Below, piece by piece: positions 52,498 to 60,919 of a DNA stretch of 64,000 bases. A model generated the notes under the pieces. The model ran no database searches. It worked only from the letters and a program-made list of their open reading frames with translations, and had not been told where the DNA came from. Origin of the DNA: Pontibacter sp. Tf4 (GTDB lineage Bacteria > Bacteroidota > Bacteroidia > Cytophagales > Hymenobacteraceae). The stretch lies in the NCBI RefSeq assembly GCF_014212495.1, contig NZ_JACKZC010000005.1:309732-373731 (forward strand). The letters run 5' to 3'. The position numbers and the translations under genes are program-made. How positions within the stretch are numbered: position 1 is the first letter of the stretch; the number at the start of each line of letters is the position of its first letter.

Positions 52498-52528
52498 ATT
52501 CCTAATTCTTAATTCCTAATTCTTAATT
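52498..52528. repeat. Right heptamer array flanking the S23 ORF
   Basis: On the minus strand: AATTAAG, AATTAGG, AATTAAG, AATTAGG, AAT - four exact heptamers in a 14-bp alternation. The array begins immediately after the sucA stop codon at 52529. Confidence 0.78.
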
Positions 52529-55285
52529 CTATATCGCAAACGCTCTTGCGATCAGTTCCTGCTGCTCTTTGGCGTGTACTTTCAGGTAACCGGTTGCCGG
52601 CGATGCACTGGCCTTGCGGGCTACTACATCTTCTACACCGTTACGCATAATGCGCAGAATATATGTCCAGGCACCCATGTTCTCAGGCTCTTCCTGTACC
52701 CAGTACACTTTCGCGTTTTTATACTTGCCAAGCTCTGCTTCCAACTGCACTTTCGGGAATGGCGCCAGCTGCTCTAAACGGATAACCGCTACGTCTTTAC
52801 GCTTATTCTTTTGCTGCTCTTCCAGTAAATCAAAGTAAACTTTACCAGAGCACAGCAATACTTTCTTAACCGACTTAGGTGCGGCAAAGTTATCACCGAT
52901 CACTTCTCTGAAACCGCCTGATGTAAAGTCCTCTACCGGAGAAACTACAGCCGGATGACGCAGCAACGACTTAGGCGACATGTTGATAGCCGGCTTGCGG
53001 AATGGCAATGCCAGTTGGCGGCGCATAAAGTGGAACAGGTTAGCCGGTGTTGTAATGTAAGTCACAAACATATTGTTCTCGGCAGCTAATTGCAGGAAGC
53101 GCTCAGGTCGAGCATTTGAGTGCTCTGGTCCCTGGCCTTCGTAACCATGCGGCAACAACATTACCAGGCCGTTCATACGCTGCCACTTAGACTCTGTAGA
53201 AGAGATGAACTGATCGATCATTACCTGGGCACCGTTGGCAAAGTCACCGAACTGCGCTTCCCAGATAACCAGTGCATTCGGGTTAGCCATAGCGTAGCCA
53301 AATTCAAAACCAAGCACACCGTATTCAGAAAGCAGGGAGTTATAGATTTCAAAAGAGCCCTGGCCTTCTTTCATATAGTTCAGGCTGTTATAAGGCGCGC
53401 TTGTAACGGCATCGTGCAACACGGCATGGCGATGCGAGAACGTACCACGCTGTACGTCTTGTCCGGAGAAACGAACGATTCTACCATCCAGCAATACAGA
53501 TCCGTACGCCAGCAATTCACCGGCTGCCCAGTTTAGTTGCTTGCTTTCAAAGAACATTTCTTTACGTTCTTTCAGCAGCTTCTCAATCTGCTTCAGTGGC
53601 TTGAAGCCCTGTGGCAATGTTGTCAGCGCCTTTCCTACTGTTTCGATAGCTTCAAGAGAGATGCCTGTTTCGGGAGACTGGTTAAAATCTTCCGGGGTAG
53701 AGCGGCGAAGCGACTGCCACTCTTTTTCCATTTGCTGGTAGTTGTATGGCAATGGTTTTTGCTTCACCATGTCCAGGCGGTCCTGCAGCATCTGGCGGAA
53801 CTCCTTGTCCATGCTTTCAGCTAACTCAGCATCAATTTCACCACGGGAGATCAGGTTCTTATTGTAAACCTCGCGTGGGTTCGGGTGCTTCGAGATCAGG
53901 TTGTATAGTTGCGGCTGTGTGAATTTCGGCTCGTCAGACTCATTGTGTCCATGACGGCGATAGCACACCATATCAATAAAGATGTCGTTGTTGTAGCGCT
54001 GACGGTACTCCATTGCCATGCGCATTGCAAATACTACCGCTTCCGGATCATCGCCGTTTACGTGCATTACAGGCGCATCAATAACCTTGGCAACATCTGT
54101 ACTATAGATAGAGGAGCGGGCGTCTTCAAAGTCGGTAGTAAAACCTACCTGGTTGTTGATCACAAAGTGGATGGTACCGCCCGTATTATAGCCTTCCAGG
54201 TTAGCCATTTGCGTCACTTCGTACACTATACCCTGGCCAGCTAAGGCCGCATCGCCGTGTATCAGTATCGGCAATACCTTGTCTATATCTTTACCATACA
54301 TGCAGTCAATTTTGGCGCGCACAAAGCCTTCCACAACCGGGTTAACCGCCTCTAAGTGCGACGGGTTAGGTGCCAGTTTCAGATTAACTTTATTGCCGGA
54401 TGGTGTAATTACTTCAGAAGAGAAGCCCATGTGGTACTTCACGTCACCATCGCCCATGGTTAGGTCCGGAACGGCCGTACCTTCAAACTCAGAGAAGATC
54501 TGCTCATATGTTTTGCCCATGATGTTGGCCAGCACGTTCAGGCGGCCACGGTGCGCCATACCTATCACCACTTCCTCTACGCCAAGCTCAGACGCCTTAT
54601 CAATAGCGGCATCCAGGGCTGGTATAGTTGTTTCGCCACCTTCCAGGGAGAAGCGCTTCTGACCTAAGAACTTTGTATGCAGGAAGTTCTCAAATACAAC
54701 CGCCTCGTTCAGTTTGGAAAGAATGCGTTTTTTATATTCGATGCCCGGATTGAAATTAAGGGAATCGCGTTCTACTTTCTGCTTGAACCACTCCAGTACT
54801 TCCGGGTCGCGGATATACATATACTCGAAGCCAATAGGGCCTGTATAGATCTTCTGAAGAGCAGCTTCTATATCGCGAAGTGTAGCCGGGCCGATACCGA
54901 TGATCTCACCTACTTTAAAGACAGTGTTCAGGTCAGCTTCCGTTAAACCGAAGTCAGCCAGATCAAGTCTTGCTTTACGGTCTTTGCGCGGGCGCACCGG
55001 GTTGGTGTTTGACCGCAGGTGACCGCGCGTACGGTAGGCATGGATAAGGTTGCGAACCGCTACTTCCTTTTCAGATTCGCCGGCAACAACAGCCCCTTTT
55101 GTTGGAGCAGCAGTAGCACCTTCAACTACCTTATGGCCATTCTCGCCGTAAGTTGTTGAGAACTCAAATCCTTCAAAAAATTTGCGCCATCCGAAGTCAA
55201 CCGATTCCGGGTCCTGCTGGTAAGCTTTGTACAGCTCATCGATATAATCGCCGTGCGCATTGGCGATGTAAGTATATTTATCCAT
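52529..55285 (-). CDS. sucA: 2-oxoglutarate dehydrogenase E1 component
   Basis: 918 residues. N-terminal segment IDELYKAYQQDPESVDFGWR typical of E1o. Thiamine diphosphate site: GMAHRGRLNVLANIMGK, HVNGDDPEAVVFAMRMAMEY, then YRRHGHNESDEPKFTQPQLY. Second half transketolase-like with AYGSVLLDGRIVRFSGQDVQ RGTFSHRHAVLHD. It decarboxylates 2-oxoglutarate and passes succinyl to E2. The start has a perfect promoter 25 bp upstream (55310-55338). Confidence 0.95.
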   Translation of the reverse strand: MDKYTYIANAHGDYIDELYKAYQQDPESVDFGWRKFFEGFEFSTTYGENGHKVVEGATAAPTKGAVVAGESEKEVAVRNLIHAYRTRGHLRSNTNPVRPRKDRKARLDLADFGLTEADLNTVFKVGEIIGIGPATLRDIEAALQKIYTGPIGFEYMYIRDPEVLEWFKQKVERDSLNFNPGIEYKKRILSKLNEAVVFENFLHTKFLGQKRFSLEGGETTIPALDAAIDKASELGVEEVVIGMAHRGRLNVLANIMGKTYEQIFSEFEGTAVPDLTMGDGDVKYHMGFSSEVITPSGNKVNLKLAPNPSHLEAVNPVVEGFVRAKIDCMYGKDIDKVLPILIHGDAALAGQGIVYEVTQMANLEGYNTGGTIHFVINNQVGFTTDFEDARSSIYSTDVAKVIDAPVMHVNGDDPEAVVFAMRMAMEYRQRYNNDIFIDMVCYRRHGHNESDEPKFTQPQLYNLISKHPNPREVYNKNLISRGEIDAELAESMDKEFRQMLQDRLDMVKQKPLPYNYQQMEKEWQSLRRSTPEDFNQSPETGISLEAIETVGKALTTLPQGFKPLKQIEKLLKERKEMFFESKQLNWAAGELLAYGSVLLDGRIVRFSGQDVQRGTFSHRHAVLHDAVTSAPYNSLNYMKEGQGSFEIYNSLLSEYGVLGFEFGYAMANPNALVIWEAQFGDFANGAQVMIDQFISSTESKWQRMNGLVMLLPHGYEGQGPEHSNARPERFLQLAAENNMFVTYITTPANLFHFMRRQLALPFRKPAINMSPKSLLRHPAVVSPVEDFTSGGFREVIGDNFAAPKSVKKVLLCSGKVYFDLLEEQQKNKRKDVAVIRLEQLAPFPKVQLEAELGKYKNAKVYWVQEEPENMGAWTYILRIMRNGVEDVVARKASASPATGYLKVHAKEQQELIARAFAI

Positions 55286-55309
55286 AGAATTAACTTCTTT
55301 GTATCAAGG

Positions 55310-55338
55310 CAAAGTTAGGAGTATTATTTAAAAATCAA
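55310..55338 (-). promoter_or_regulatory. Promoter of sucA
   Basis: On the minus strand TTG (55338-55336), 18 nt, TAACTTTG (55317-55310): exact -33/-7 consensus. The transcript would begin about 18 nt before the start codon. Confidence 0.78.
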
Positions 55339-55812
55339 ATTTTACATAACCGCATAAGCAAATACAACTGACTTACAAACATATAACTTTACACTATGTT
55401 ATATAAAATGCCTTCGAGTTACGCCTGAAAGCTTCAGCTATTGCGTTAATGCTATAGTTTATCCGCAACTTAAAGTATACTCCATATAGTGAACGGCGGT
55501 TCCTGCCAAAAGCTTATTAGTTATACATACATATGCTATAAAAGCCTGCCTTGATATAGCCAGCAGGCAGAGCCGGAAAAGTTACTTTTTATCTGCTTTA
55601 TTCCTCTCAAAAACCCTTAATATATGCAGTATGGCTATTTTAAGCGGTTACAGCCTGGGCGATAAGCCTTAAAAAGGATGTTACTTTTTACCGGATTGTT
55701 TCCTGTTATACCAGTAATGGAATAGGTAGCTTTAGTACAGGTTAGAGAATGAGAAGCTGCTTACCTATAGTTTAGCAGCTCCAGTTGTTGGGAAATACTA
55801 AAAAGATCAGCT
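55339..55812. other. Gene-free gap of about 470 bp
   Basis: AT-rich DNA between the sucA promoter and the WYL-like gene. I find no credible ORF, tRNA or terminator. It contains two CTATAG cores (near 55451 and 55765) and a weak inverted repeat AAAGCCTGCC / GGCAGGC (55551-55574). The gap might hold promoters for the plus-strand gene, but none matches the consensus clearly. Confidence 0.5.
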
Positions 55813-56118
55813 ATGAGCAACATAATGCTGGAAGAACTATCGAAAGCAATCGGGGCAAGGCTGTTTGTACAATTTACCTATAACGGCCATACGTACTTGG
55901 TAGAGCCACATCTGCTTGGGCAAAACCAGCAGAAGGAGGATTGCCTTTGTGGCTGGAGCACAGAAGCGACCTATGCCCCTGACGCTAAAACCGGGTGGCA
56001 ATGCTTTATGCTGAGCTATGTGAAAGATCTGAAAACCTTAGAGAAACGATTTTACCGCACCAGGCCAGGATACGATCCTTACGATAGTACCATGACCCGT
56101 ATTTACTACCGGGCCTGA
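55813..56118 (+). CDS. Small WYL-like protein, stand-alone
   Basis: 101 residues. ARLFVQFTYNGHTYLVEPHLLG matches the first strands of WYL domains (I.F.Y.G....VEP..L), and a C-terminal LSYVKDLKTLEKRFYR resembles their end. There is no HTH or other domain, so it is a single-domain form. WYL domains sense ligands in regulators; here no partner gene is adjacent. Tentative. Confidence 0.6.
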   Translation: MSNIMLEELSKAIGARLFVQFTYNGHTYLVEPHLLGQNQQKEDCLCGWSTEATYAPDAKTGWQCFMLSYVKDLKTLEKRFYRTRPGYDPYDSTMTRIYYRA

Positions 56119-56240
56119 CAGCCCGCAAGCCACTTTTATAGTTTGCATTCATTTACCACGGCAATTACTTACACTCGTCTGCTATAGTTCGGGCTGTATT
56201 TTCTTACATAAGCATTAATTCACCTTAATAGTTATGTACT

Positions 56241-58355
56241 ATGGAAAATGAATTACTCCTCCGCACAGTTTCTTACCTGTCCATCGCTAAAAAGATCAGT
56301 CTGCTGCGTGCCGCAGGTATTATTTGTCTGCTGTTCCTGGTAACAACAGGCGTACATGCACAAACCACCATACGGTCGGCCCGCAGCGGCGACTGGCACG
56401 TAGCTACTACATGGGTTGGCGGAAAGGTGCCCGGCTCTGCAGATGTTGTAGAACTATACGATGGGCACCAGGTAACACTTACCGCACAGGCTACCTGCAG
56501 CAGAATAGAGCTTTTCCCGCCACACAACAGCAGCAGCCTTGTTAAAACAGAGTTTATAGTTGGGAGTGGTGCTTCGCTGGCAGCCACTACTATAGTGCTT
56601 AACCCAAAAAACGACCGCAGATACACCAGCTTTGTAAATAACGGCGGCGCTGTTTCGGCCTCCTCCTTTGTGATCGGCAATGGCTGCATCACCGAAAACT
56701 TAGCTGGAACTATAGCTGTAACAACGGACGTCGTAAACCACGGGGACATTATAATGGGCGCGGCCACACTGGAAATTGGCGGGAACTATACCTTTGGTGG
56801 TAAGAGTACTTTTTCCGAGGGCACCAGTACCGTGAAATACACCGGCAGCAACACAGCTACTCAGATTATAGCGCCGCTGCCCTACCACCACCTGCAATTA
56901 GCGGGAAGCAGCACAAAAGTGCCTGCGGCAAGTCTTTTAGTTTCCGGAGATCTGCTGATAGAGAGCAGTGCCACCCTGAACGCCGGAACCTATGCACATA
57001 CGGTTAGCGGCAATGTCGTAAACTATGGCACACTCGCCTCCGAACCTAATGTAGCTACCAGTTTAACCGTTGGTGGAGATTATACCAACTATGGCACTAC
57101 TGCGGCAGGTGCGGCCACCTATTCTATAGCCGGCGACTGGGCAAATAACGGCACCTTTCAGGAAGGAATTTCTACAATCATTCTGCAGGGGAACACGTTG
57201 CAACAGCTTTCGGGCGTAACCACTTTCTACAACATGCATTTCCGCGGGTCGGCACAGGCGCTGCTGCACAACGATATCACGATCCGTAACAGCACCAGCA
57301 TCACCAACAGCCATTTTAACACCGGCCAGAACCAGGTATGGCTCGGCACCAATGCTGCCCTTACATCTCCTGAAACAGATGCCGCGCATATTATTGGTAC
57401 CGTAAAAACGAGCCGTACGCTTACACCGCAAGCTGCTGAAAGCTTTGGCAACATTGGCCTGACCCTGACCCGCAACGAAGTAGACCCCGGCGTGATAACT
57501 GTAGAGCGCCTGACCGGCGTAACAACAGAAATAAGCGATGGTACCGAGAGCATTACGCGGCAGTACAACATCAGCAGGTCCGGCATGAATGATATCACGG
57601 CGCTGGACATGACCATGGACCTTACCTTTCTGCCAAGCGAACTGAAATCGAAGCCGCTGAACGAATATAAACTATACAACAAAGGCCGCAACAGCGAAGT
57701 AATGCCGGTGCAGAGCACAGCCGTAAGCCAGACAACAATGCGCCACACCAACTCGAACCGTTTTGGCACCTACACGCTGGCGCCACCGGTCATTGTGCCT
57801 TTGCCTGTGGAGTTAGTCTGGTTTAAAGCACAAAAGCAGGCGCACACAGTAGTACTGCAATGGAAAACTGCCTCCGAACAGGATAACAAAGGATTTGAGA
57901 TACAGGTATCTACAGATGGTAAAACTTACCAGGCAATAGACTTTATAGAGAGCAGGACCGGCAACAGCAACGTGCCACAATTCTACACTTATACCGATAG
58001 CAACCCGGCGCGCAACACAGTGCTTCATTACAGGCTCCGGCAGGTAGATTTTTCAGGCAAGTATAGTTTCTCCAAACCCATGGCGGTTTCGGCTTTTACT
58101 TCCGGACTTATCGTGCAGGCAGTCCCTAATCCGTTTACAGACTCTATCCGGTTTGCAGGCGACAGCAACGCCATGCAGGTTACCCTGACAGATATGAGCG
58201 GAAGACCGGTACTACAGCAGACCCTGTTACCACAACAGCGCTCCGCAGATGGGTATCATCAGCTCAGTACTGCGCAGGTGCAGCAGGCCGGCCTGTATGT
58301 ACTGACCATAAAAACCCAGGACCAGACACAACAGACCAAGCTCTTGAAACAATAA
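56241..58355 (+). CDS. Large secreted protein with T9SS sorting domain
   Basis: 704 residues. Signal peptide ending VTTGVHAQ. The N-terminal region SARSGDWHVATTWVGGKVPG resembles the start of G8-like / beta-helix surface proteins. Long Thr/Ser/Asn/Gly-rich beta-repeat region (SGDLLIESSATLNAGTYAHT and similar), a segment PLPVELVWFKAQKQAHTVVL common just before the T9SS tail, and a type A sorting domain (VQAVPNPFTDSIRF, VTLTDMSGRPVLQ, GLYVLTIKTQD). Probably cell-surface or released; ligand or enzymatic role unknown. A terminator follows. Confidence 0.85.
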   Translation: MENELLLRTVSYLSIAKKISLLRAAGIICLLFLVTTGVHAQTTIRSARSGDWHVATTWVGGKVPGSADVVELYDGHQVTLTAQATCSRIELFPPHNSSSLVKTEFIVGSGASLAATTIVLNPKNDRRYTSFVNNGGAVSASSFVIGNGCITENLAGTIAVTTDVVNHGDIIMGAATLEIGGNYTFGGKSTFSEGTSTVKYTGSNTATQIIAPLPYHHLQLAGSSTKVPAASLLVSGDLLIESSATLNAGTYAHTVSGNVVNYGTLASEPNVATSLTVGGDYTNYGTTAAGAATYSIAGDWANNGTFQEGISTIILQGNTLQQLSGVTTFYNMHFRGSAQALLHNDITIRNSTSITNSHFNTGQNQVWLGTNAALTSPETDAAHIIGTVKTSRTLTPQAAESFGNIGLTLTRNEVDPGVITVERLTGVTTEISDGTESITRQYNISRSGMNDITALDMTMDLTFLPSELKSKPLNEYKLYNKGRNSEVMPVQSTAVSQTTMRHTNSNRFGTYTLAPPVIVPLPVELVWFKAQKQAHTVVLQWKTASEQDNKGFEIQVSTDGKTYQAIDFIESRTGNSNVPQFYTYTDSNPARNTVLHYRLRQVDFSGKYSFSKPMAVSAFTSGLIVQAVPNPFTDSIRFAGDSNAMQVTLTDMSGRPVLQQTLLPQQRSADGYHQLSTAQVQQAGLYVLTIKTQDQTQQTKLLKQ

Positions 58356-58419
58356 CACAGAAATACTATATTTATAGTTACCAACTGCGCTACGCCACGT
58401 ATGGTGGTTTGTAGCTTGT

Positions 58420-58456
58420 AAAACAGGACTTATCAGCTATATGGGTCCTGTTTTAT
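58420..58456 (+). terminator. Terminator after the large T9SS protein gene
   Basis: AAAACAGGAC / GTCCTGTTTT hairpin with loop TTATCAGCTATATGG, then TATAGTTTC. It lies about 65 bp after the stop. Confidence 0.7.
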
Positions 58457-58489
58457 AGTTTCAGGAGATACATTAACTATAACCATACT

Positions 58490-60244
58490 ATGAGAAACAC
58501 CATACTGATAAGTCTGCTTCTCGGGAGCATCGCCTTTGGCTGCAACGAGAATGCACGGACGGTATCTGAAGAAGAGGATACCCAGACCACAACGGCCACT
58601 ACCCCTGACTCTACAAACTTAACGCCTGCCCTTAACAGCATTACCACTGCCGATATCATGCGTCATACCCGAGCACTGGCTTCTGATGCCTTTGAAGGCC
58701 GCGGACCAGGCACAGCCGGCGAAGACTCTACTATAAATTACCTGACCCGCCAGTTTAAGGCAATTGGCCTGCAGCCAGGCAACCCCGATGGCACCTATGT
58801 ACAGAAAGTGCCTATGTTCGGATTTACCGCGCAGCCAAAGGCATCGTTTACGGCCGGTGGCAAAACTATAAACCTTAACTTCCCATCCGACTACGTAGCT
58901 GTGTCGCGCCGCTTTGTGCCTGATGTAAATGTCAATAACTCTGAAATGGTATTTGTGGGCTATGGTATAGTTGCCCCTGAATATGGCTGGGACGATTACA
59001 AGGGCCTGGATGTAAAAGGTAAAACTATAGTTATGCTGATAAACGACCCGCCTGTTCCTTTATCATCAGACAAATCTAAACTGGATAGCACTATGTTTGG
59101 CGGCAAAGCCATGACCTACTATGGCCGCTGGACCTATAAATATGAAATAGCTGCAAAAAAAGGGGCTGCTGCTGCCATCATCATTCATGAAACAGAGCCG
59201 GCCGGTTACCCTTACGAGGTTGTATCTGGTAGCTGGAGCCGCGAAAACTTCGACATCAGCAATGCACAAAAGAACATGGATAAAGCAGCGGTAGAGGCCT
59301 GGATCACGAATGAGAAAGCAAAACAGCTATTTACCGCTGCCGGCAAAAACCTGCAACAATTAAAGGCTGCTGCAGCCAGAAAAGATTTTAAACCAGTAGC
59401 ACTGGGGGCCAAAGCCAACTTCAGTATAAAGAATAAACTCCGCGAAATAGAATCACGCAATGTGGTGGCTAAACTGGAAGGATCAGATCCGGAATTAAAG
59501 GATGAATACATTGTATACACCGCCCACTGGGACCACCTGGGCAAGGACACAAGCCTGAAAGGCGACCAGGTTTATAACGGCGCGTTAGACAACGCCACCG
59601 GCACAGCAGGCTTGATTGAACTGGCTGAAGCATACGCGAAACTCCCACAGAAGCCTAAACGATCTATACTGTTCCTGGCCGTTACTGCCGAAGAGAAAGG
59701 TTTGCTGGGCTCCAAGTTCTATGCTGAAAATCCGTTGTATCCGCTGAACAAGACACTGGCCAACATCAACATGGATGTACTGAATGCCTATGGACCCACC
59801 GAGGATGTGGTGGTAATTGGTTATGGCAATTCGGAACTGGAAGATATACTTGCCCGCGAAGCAGAGGCACAGGGCCGCCACCTGGTACCGGAAACCAGTC
59901 CAGAAAAAGGCTCCTATTACCGCTCCGACCATTTTGAGTTTGCAAAGCAGGGTGTACCGGCGCTTTACGCTAAATCAGGTGTTAAGGCAGAGGGCAAGCC
60001 TGCGGATTATGTGCAGAAATGGCAGGAAAAATATACTGCTGATGACTACCATAAACTGACGGATGAAGTGCGCGATGACTGGAACCTGGAAGGTGCCGTG
60101 GAAGATCTGCAGCTTTTCTTCAGGGTGGGTTACCGTATTGCCAATGGTAATGCTTACCCTGCCTGGAAAGAAGGCTCTGAATTTAAGGCCCGCCGCGACA
60201 AGATGCTGCAACAGCAAACCGACACTACAGCAACCAAACTATAA
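58490..60244 (+). CDS. M28-family zinc peptidase lipoprotein with PA domain
   Basis: 584 residues. Lipobox AFGC with lipid Cys C18 followed by [14 protein letters not shown] (acidic, so possibly surface-directed). PA-type insert ([34 protein letters not shown]), then the M28 core: [10 protein letters not shown] (His), [11 protein letters not shown] (Asp), [18 protein letters not shown] (Glu-Glu), NINMDVLN (Asp) and [18 protein letters not shown] (His). Two-zinc aminopeptidase expected to act outside the inner membrane; substrate unknown. Full length. Confidence 0.9.
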   Translation: MRNTILISLLLGSIAFGCNENARTVSEEEDTQTTTATTPDSTNLTPALNSITTADIMRHTRALASDAFEGRGPGTAGEDSTINYLTRQFKAIGLQPGNPDGTYVQKVPMFGFTAQPKASFTAGGKTINLNFPSDYVAVSRRFVPDVNVNNSEMVFVGYGIVAPEYGWDDYKGLDVKGKTIVMLINDPPVPLSSDKSKLDSTMFGGKAMTYYGRWTYKYEIAAKKGAAAAIIIHETEPAGYPYEVVSGSWSRENFDISNAQKNMDKAAVEAWITNEKAKQLFTAAGKNLQQLKAAAARKDFKPVALGAKANFSIKNKLREIESRNVVAKLEGSDPELKDEYIVYTAHWDHLGKDTSLKGDQVYNGALDNATGTAGLIELAEAYAKLPQKPKRSILFLAVTAEEKGLLGSKFYAENPLYPLNKTLANINMDVLNAYGPTEDVVVIGYGNSELEDILAREAEAQGRHLVPETSPEKGSYYRSDHFEFAKQGVPALYAKSGVKAEGKPADYVQKWQEKYTADDYHKLTDEVRDDWNLEGAVEDLQLFFRVGYRIANGNAYPAWKEGSEFKARRDKMLQQQTDTTATKL

Positions 60245-60511
60245 GCAATCTATAGTTTATAATTCAGCTATAGTTCAATTAAATTATAACTTTTATAGTA
60301 AAACATGTGATCAAAAGGATAACGCTTTTAACTACACCTATATAGGTTTACATCTGTTTTAGGTACAGCTACCCTGCAGATCAGGCTGTTTACCCGTATA
60401 TTGTGTACGTTGCCTTCAAAACATATAATATAACTATAGCTTTAAGGTTACTTTCCGGAAGGCGCCGTATAAATATGTACAAAATTGGTTGTTTAACTAA
60501 TAGTGTTACTT

Positions 60512-60739
60512 ATGAAAAATTTATGGAAATCAGCCTTTGTTGTATTTGCACTTACAGCATTTACAGCTTGCGGCGATGGCAACAATACTACTGAAACCGA
60601 AACCACCGAACAGGTAGATACAGATATGAACATGGACACTGATATGGACATGGATACAGATACTACCACCGTACAGGATACCACTGTGAACGATGGTGTG
60701 GCAGATGATATAAACGAAGAAATGCCGCCTAACCAGTAG
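60512..60739 (+). CDS. Mini-lipoprotein with Asp/Thr-rich tail
   Basis: 75 residues from ATG 60512 (MKNLWKSAFVVFALTAFTAC); a start three codons upstream (60503) is possible. Lipobox FTAC, then a Thr/Asp/Met-rich tail with DMNMDTDMDMDTDTTT. Same layout as the genes at 28722 and 39443. The stop codon TAG lies in the first copy of a 25-bp tandem repeat. Function unknown. Confidence 0.7.
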   Translation: MKNLWKSAFVVFALTAFTACGDGNNTTETETTEQVDTDMNMDTDMDMDTDTTTVQDTTVNDGVADDINEEMPPNQ

Positions 60740-60781
60740 GAATTACAGTTTACTAACCCAGTAGGAATTACAGTTTACTAA
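60731..60781. repeat. Tandem duplication of a 24-25-bp unit over the lipoprotein stop codon
   Basis: CCAGTAGGAATTACAGTTTA followed by CTAAC occurs twice in direct tandem. The first copy contains the stop codon of the mini-lipoprotein. Probably a recent slippage duplication. Confidence 0.85.
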
Positions 60782-60790
60782 CATTATGTA

Positions 60791-60829
60791 GCAAAAGTCT
60801 CTGCGTTATTTACGGCAGAGACTTTTGCA
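60791..60829 (+). terminator. Terminator of the mini-lipoprotein gene
   Basis: GCAAAAGTCTCTGC / GCAGAGACTTTTGC hairpin with loop GTTATTTACG, then ATTTTATAG. Confidence 0.85.
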
Positions 60830-60919
60830 TTTTATAGTTTAAGCTGCACTTATAGTTTACGTCTTTTAAAACATTCCCATTTATAGTGCACTAAGTATAA
60901 TACTTATTAAATTTAGGGA

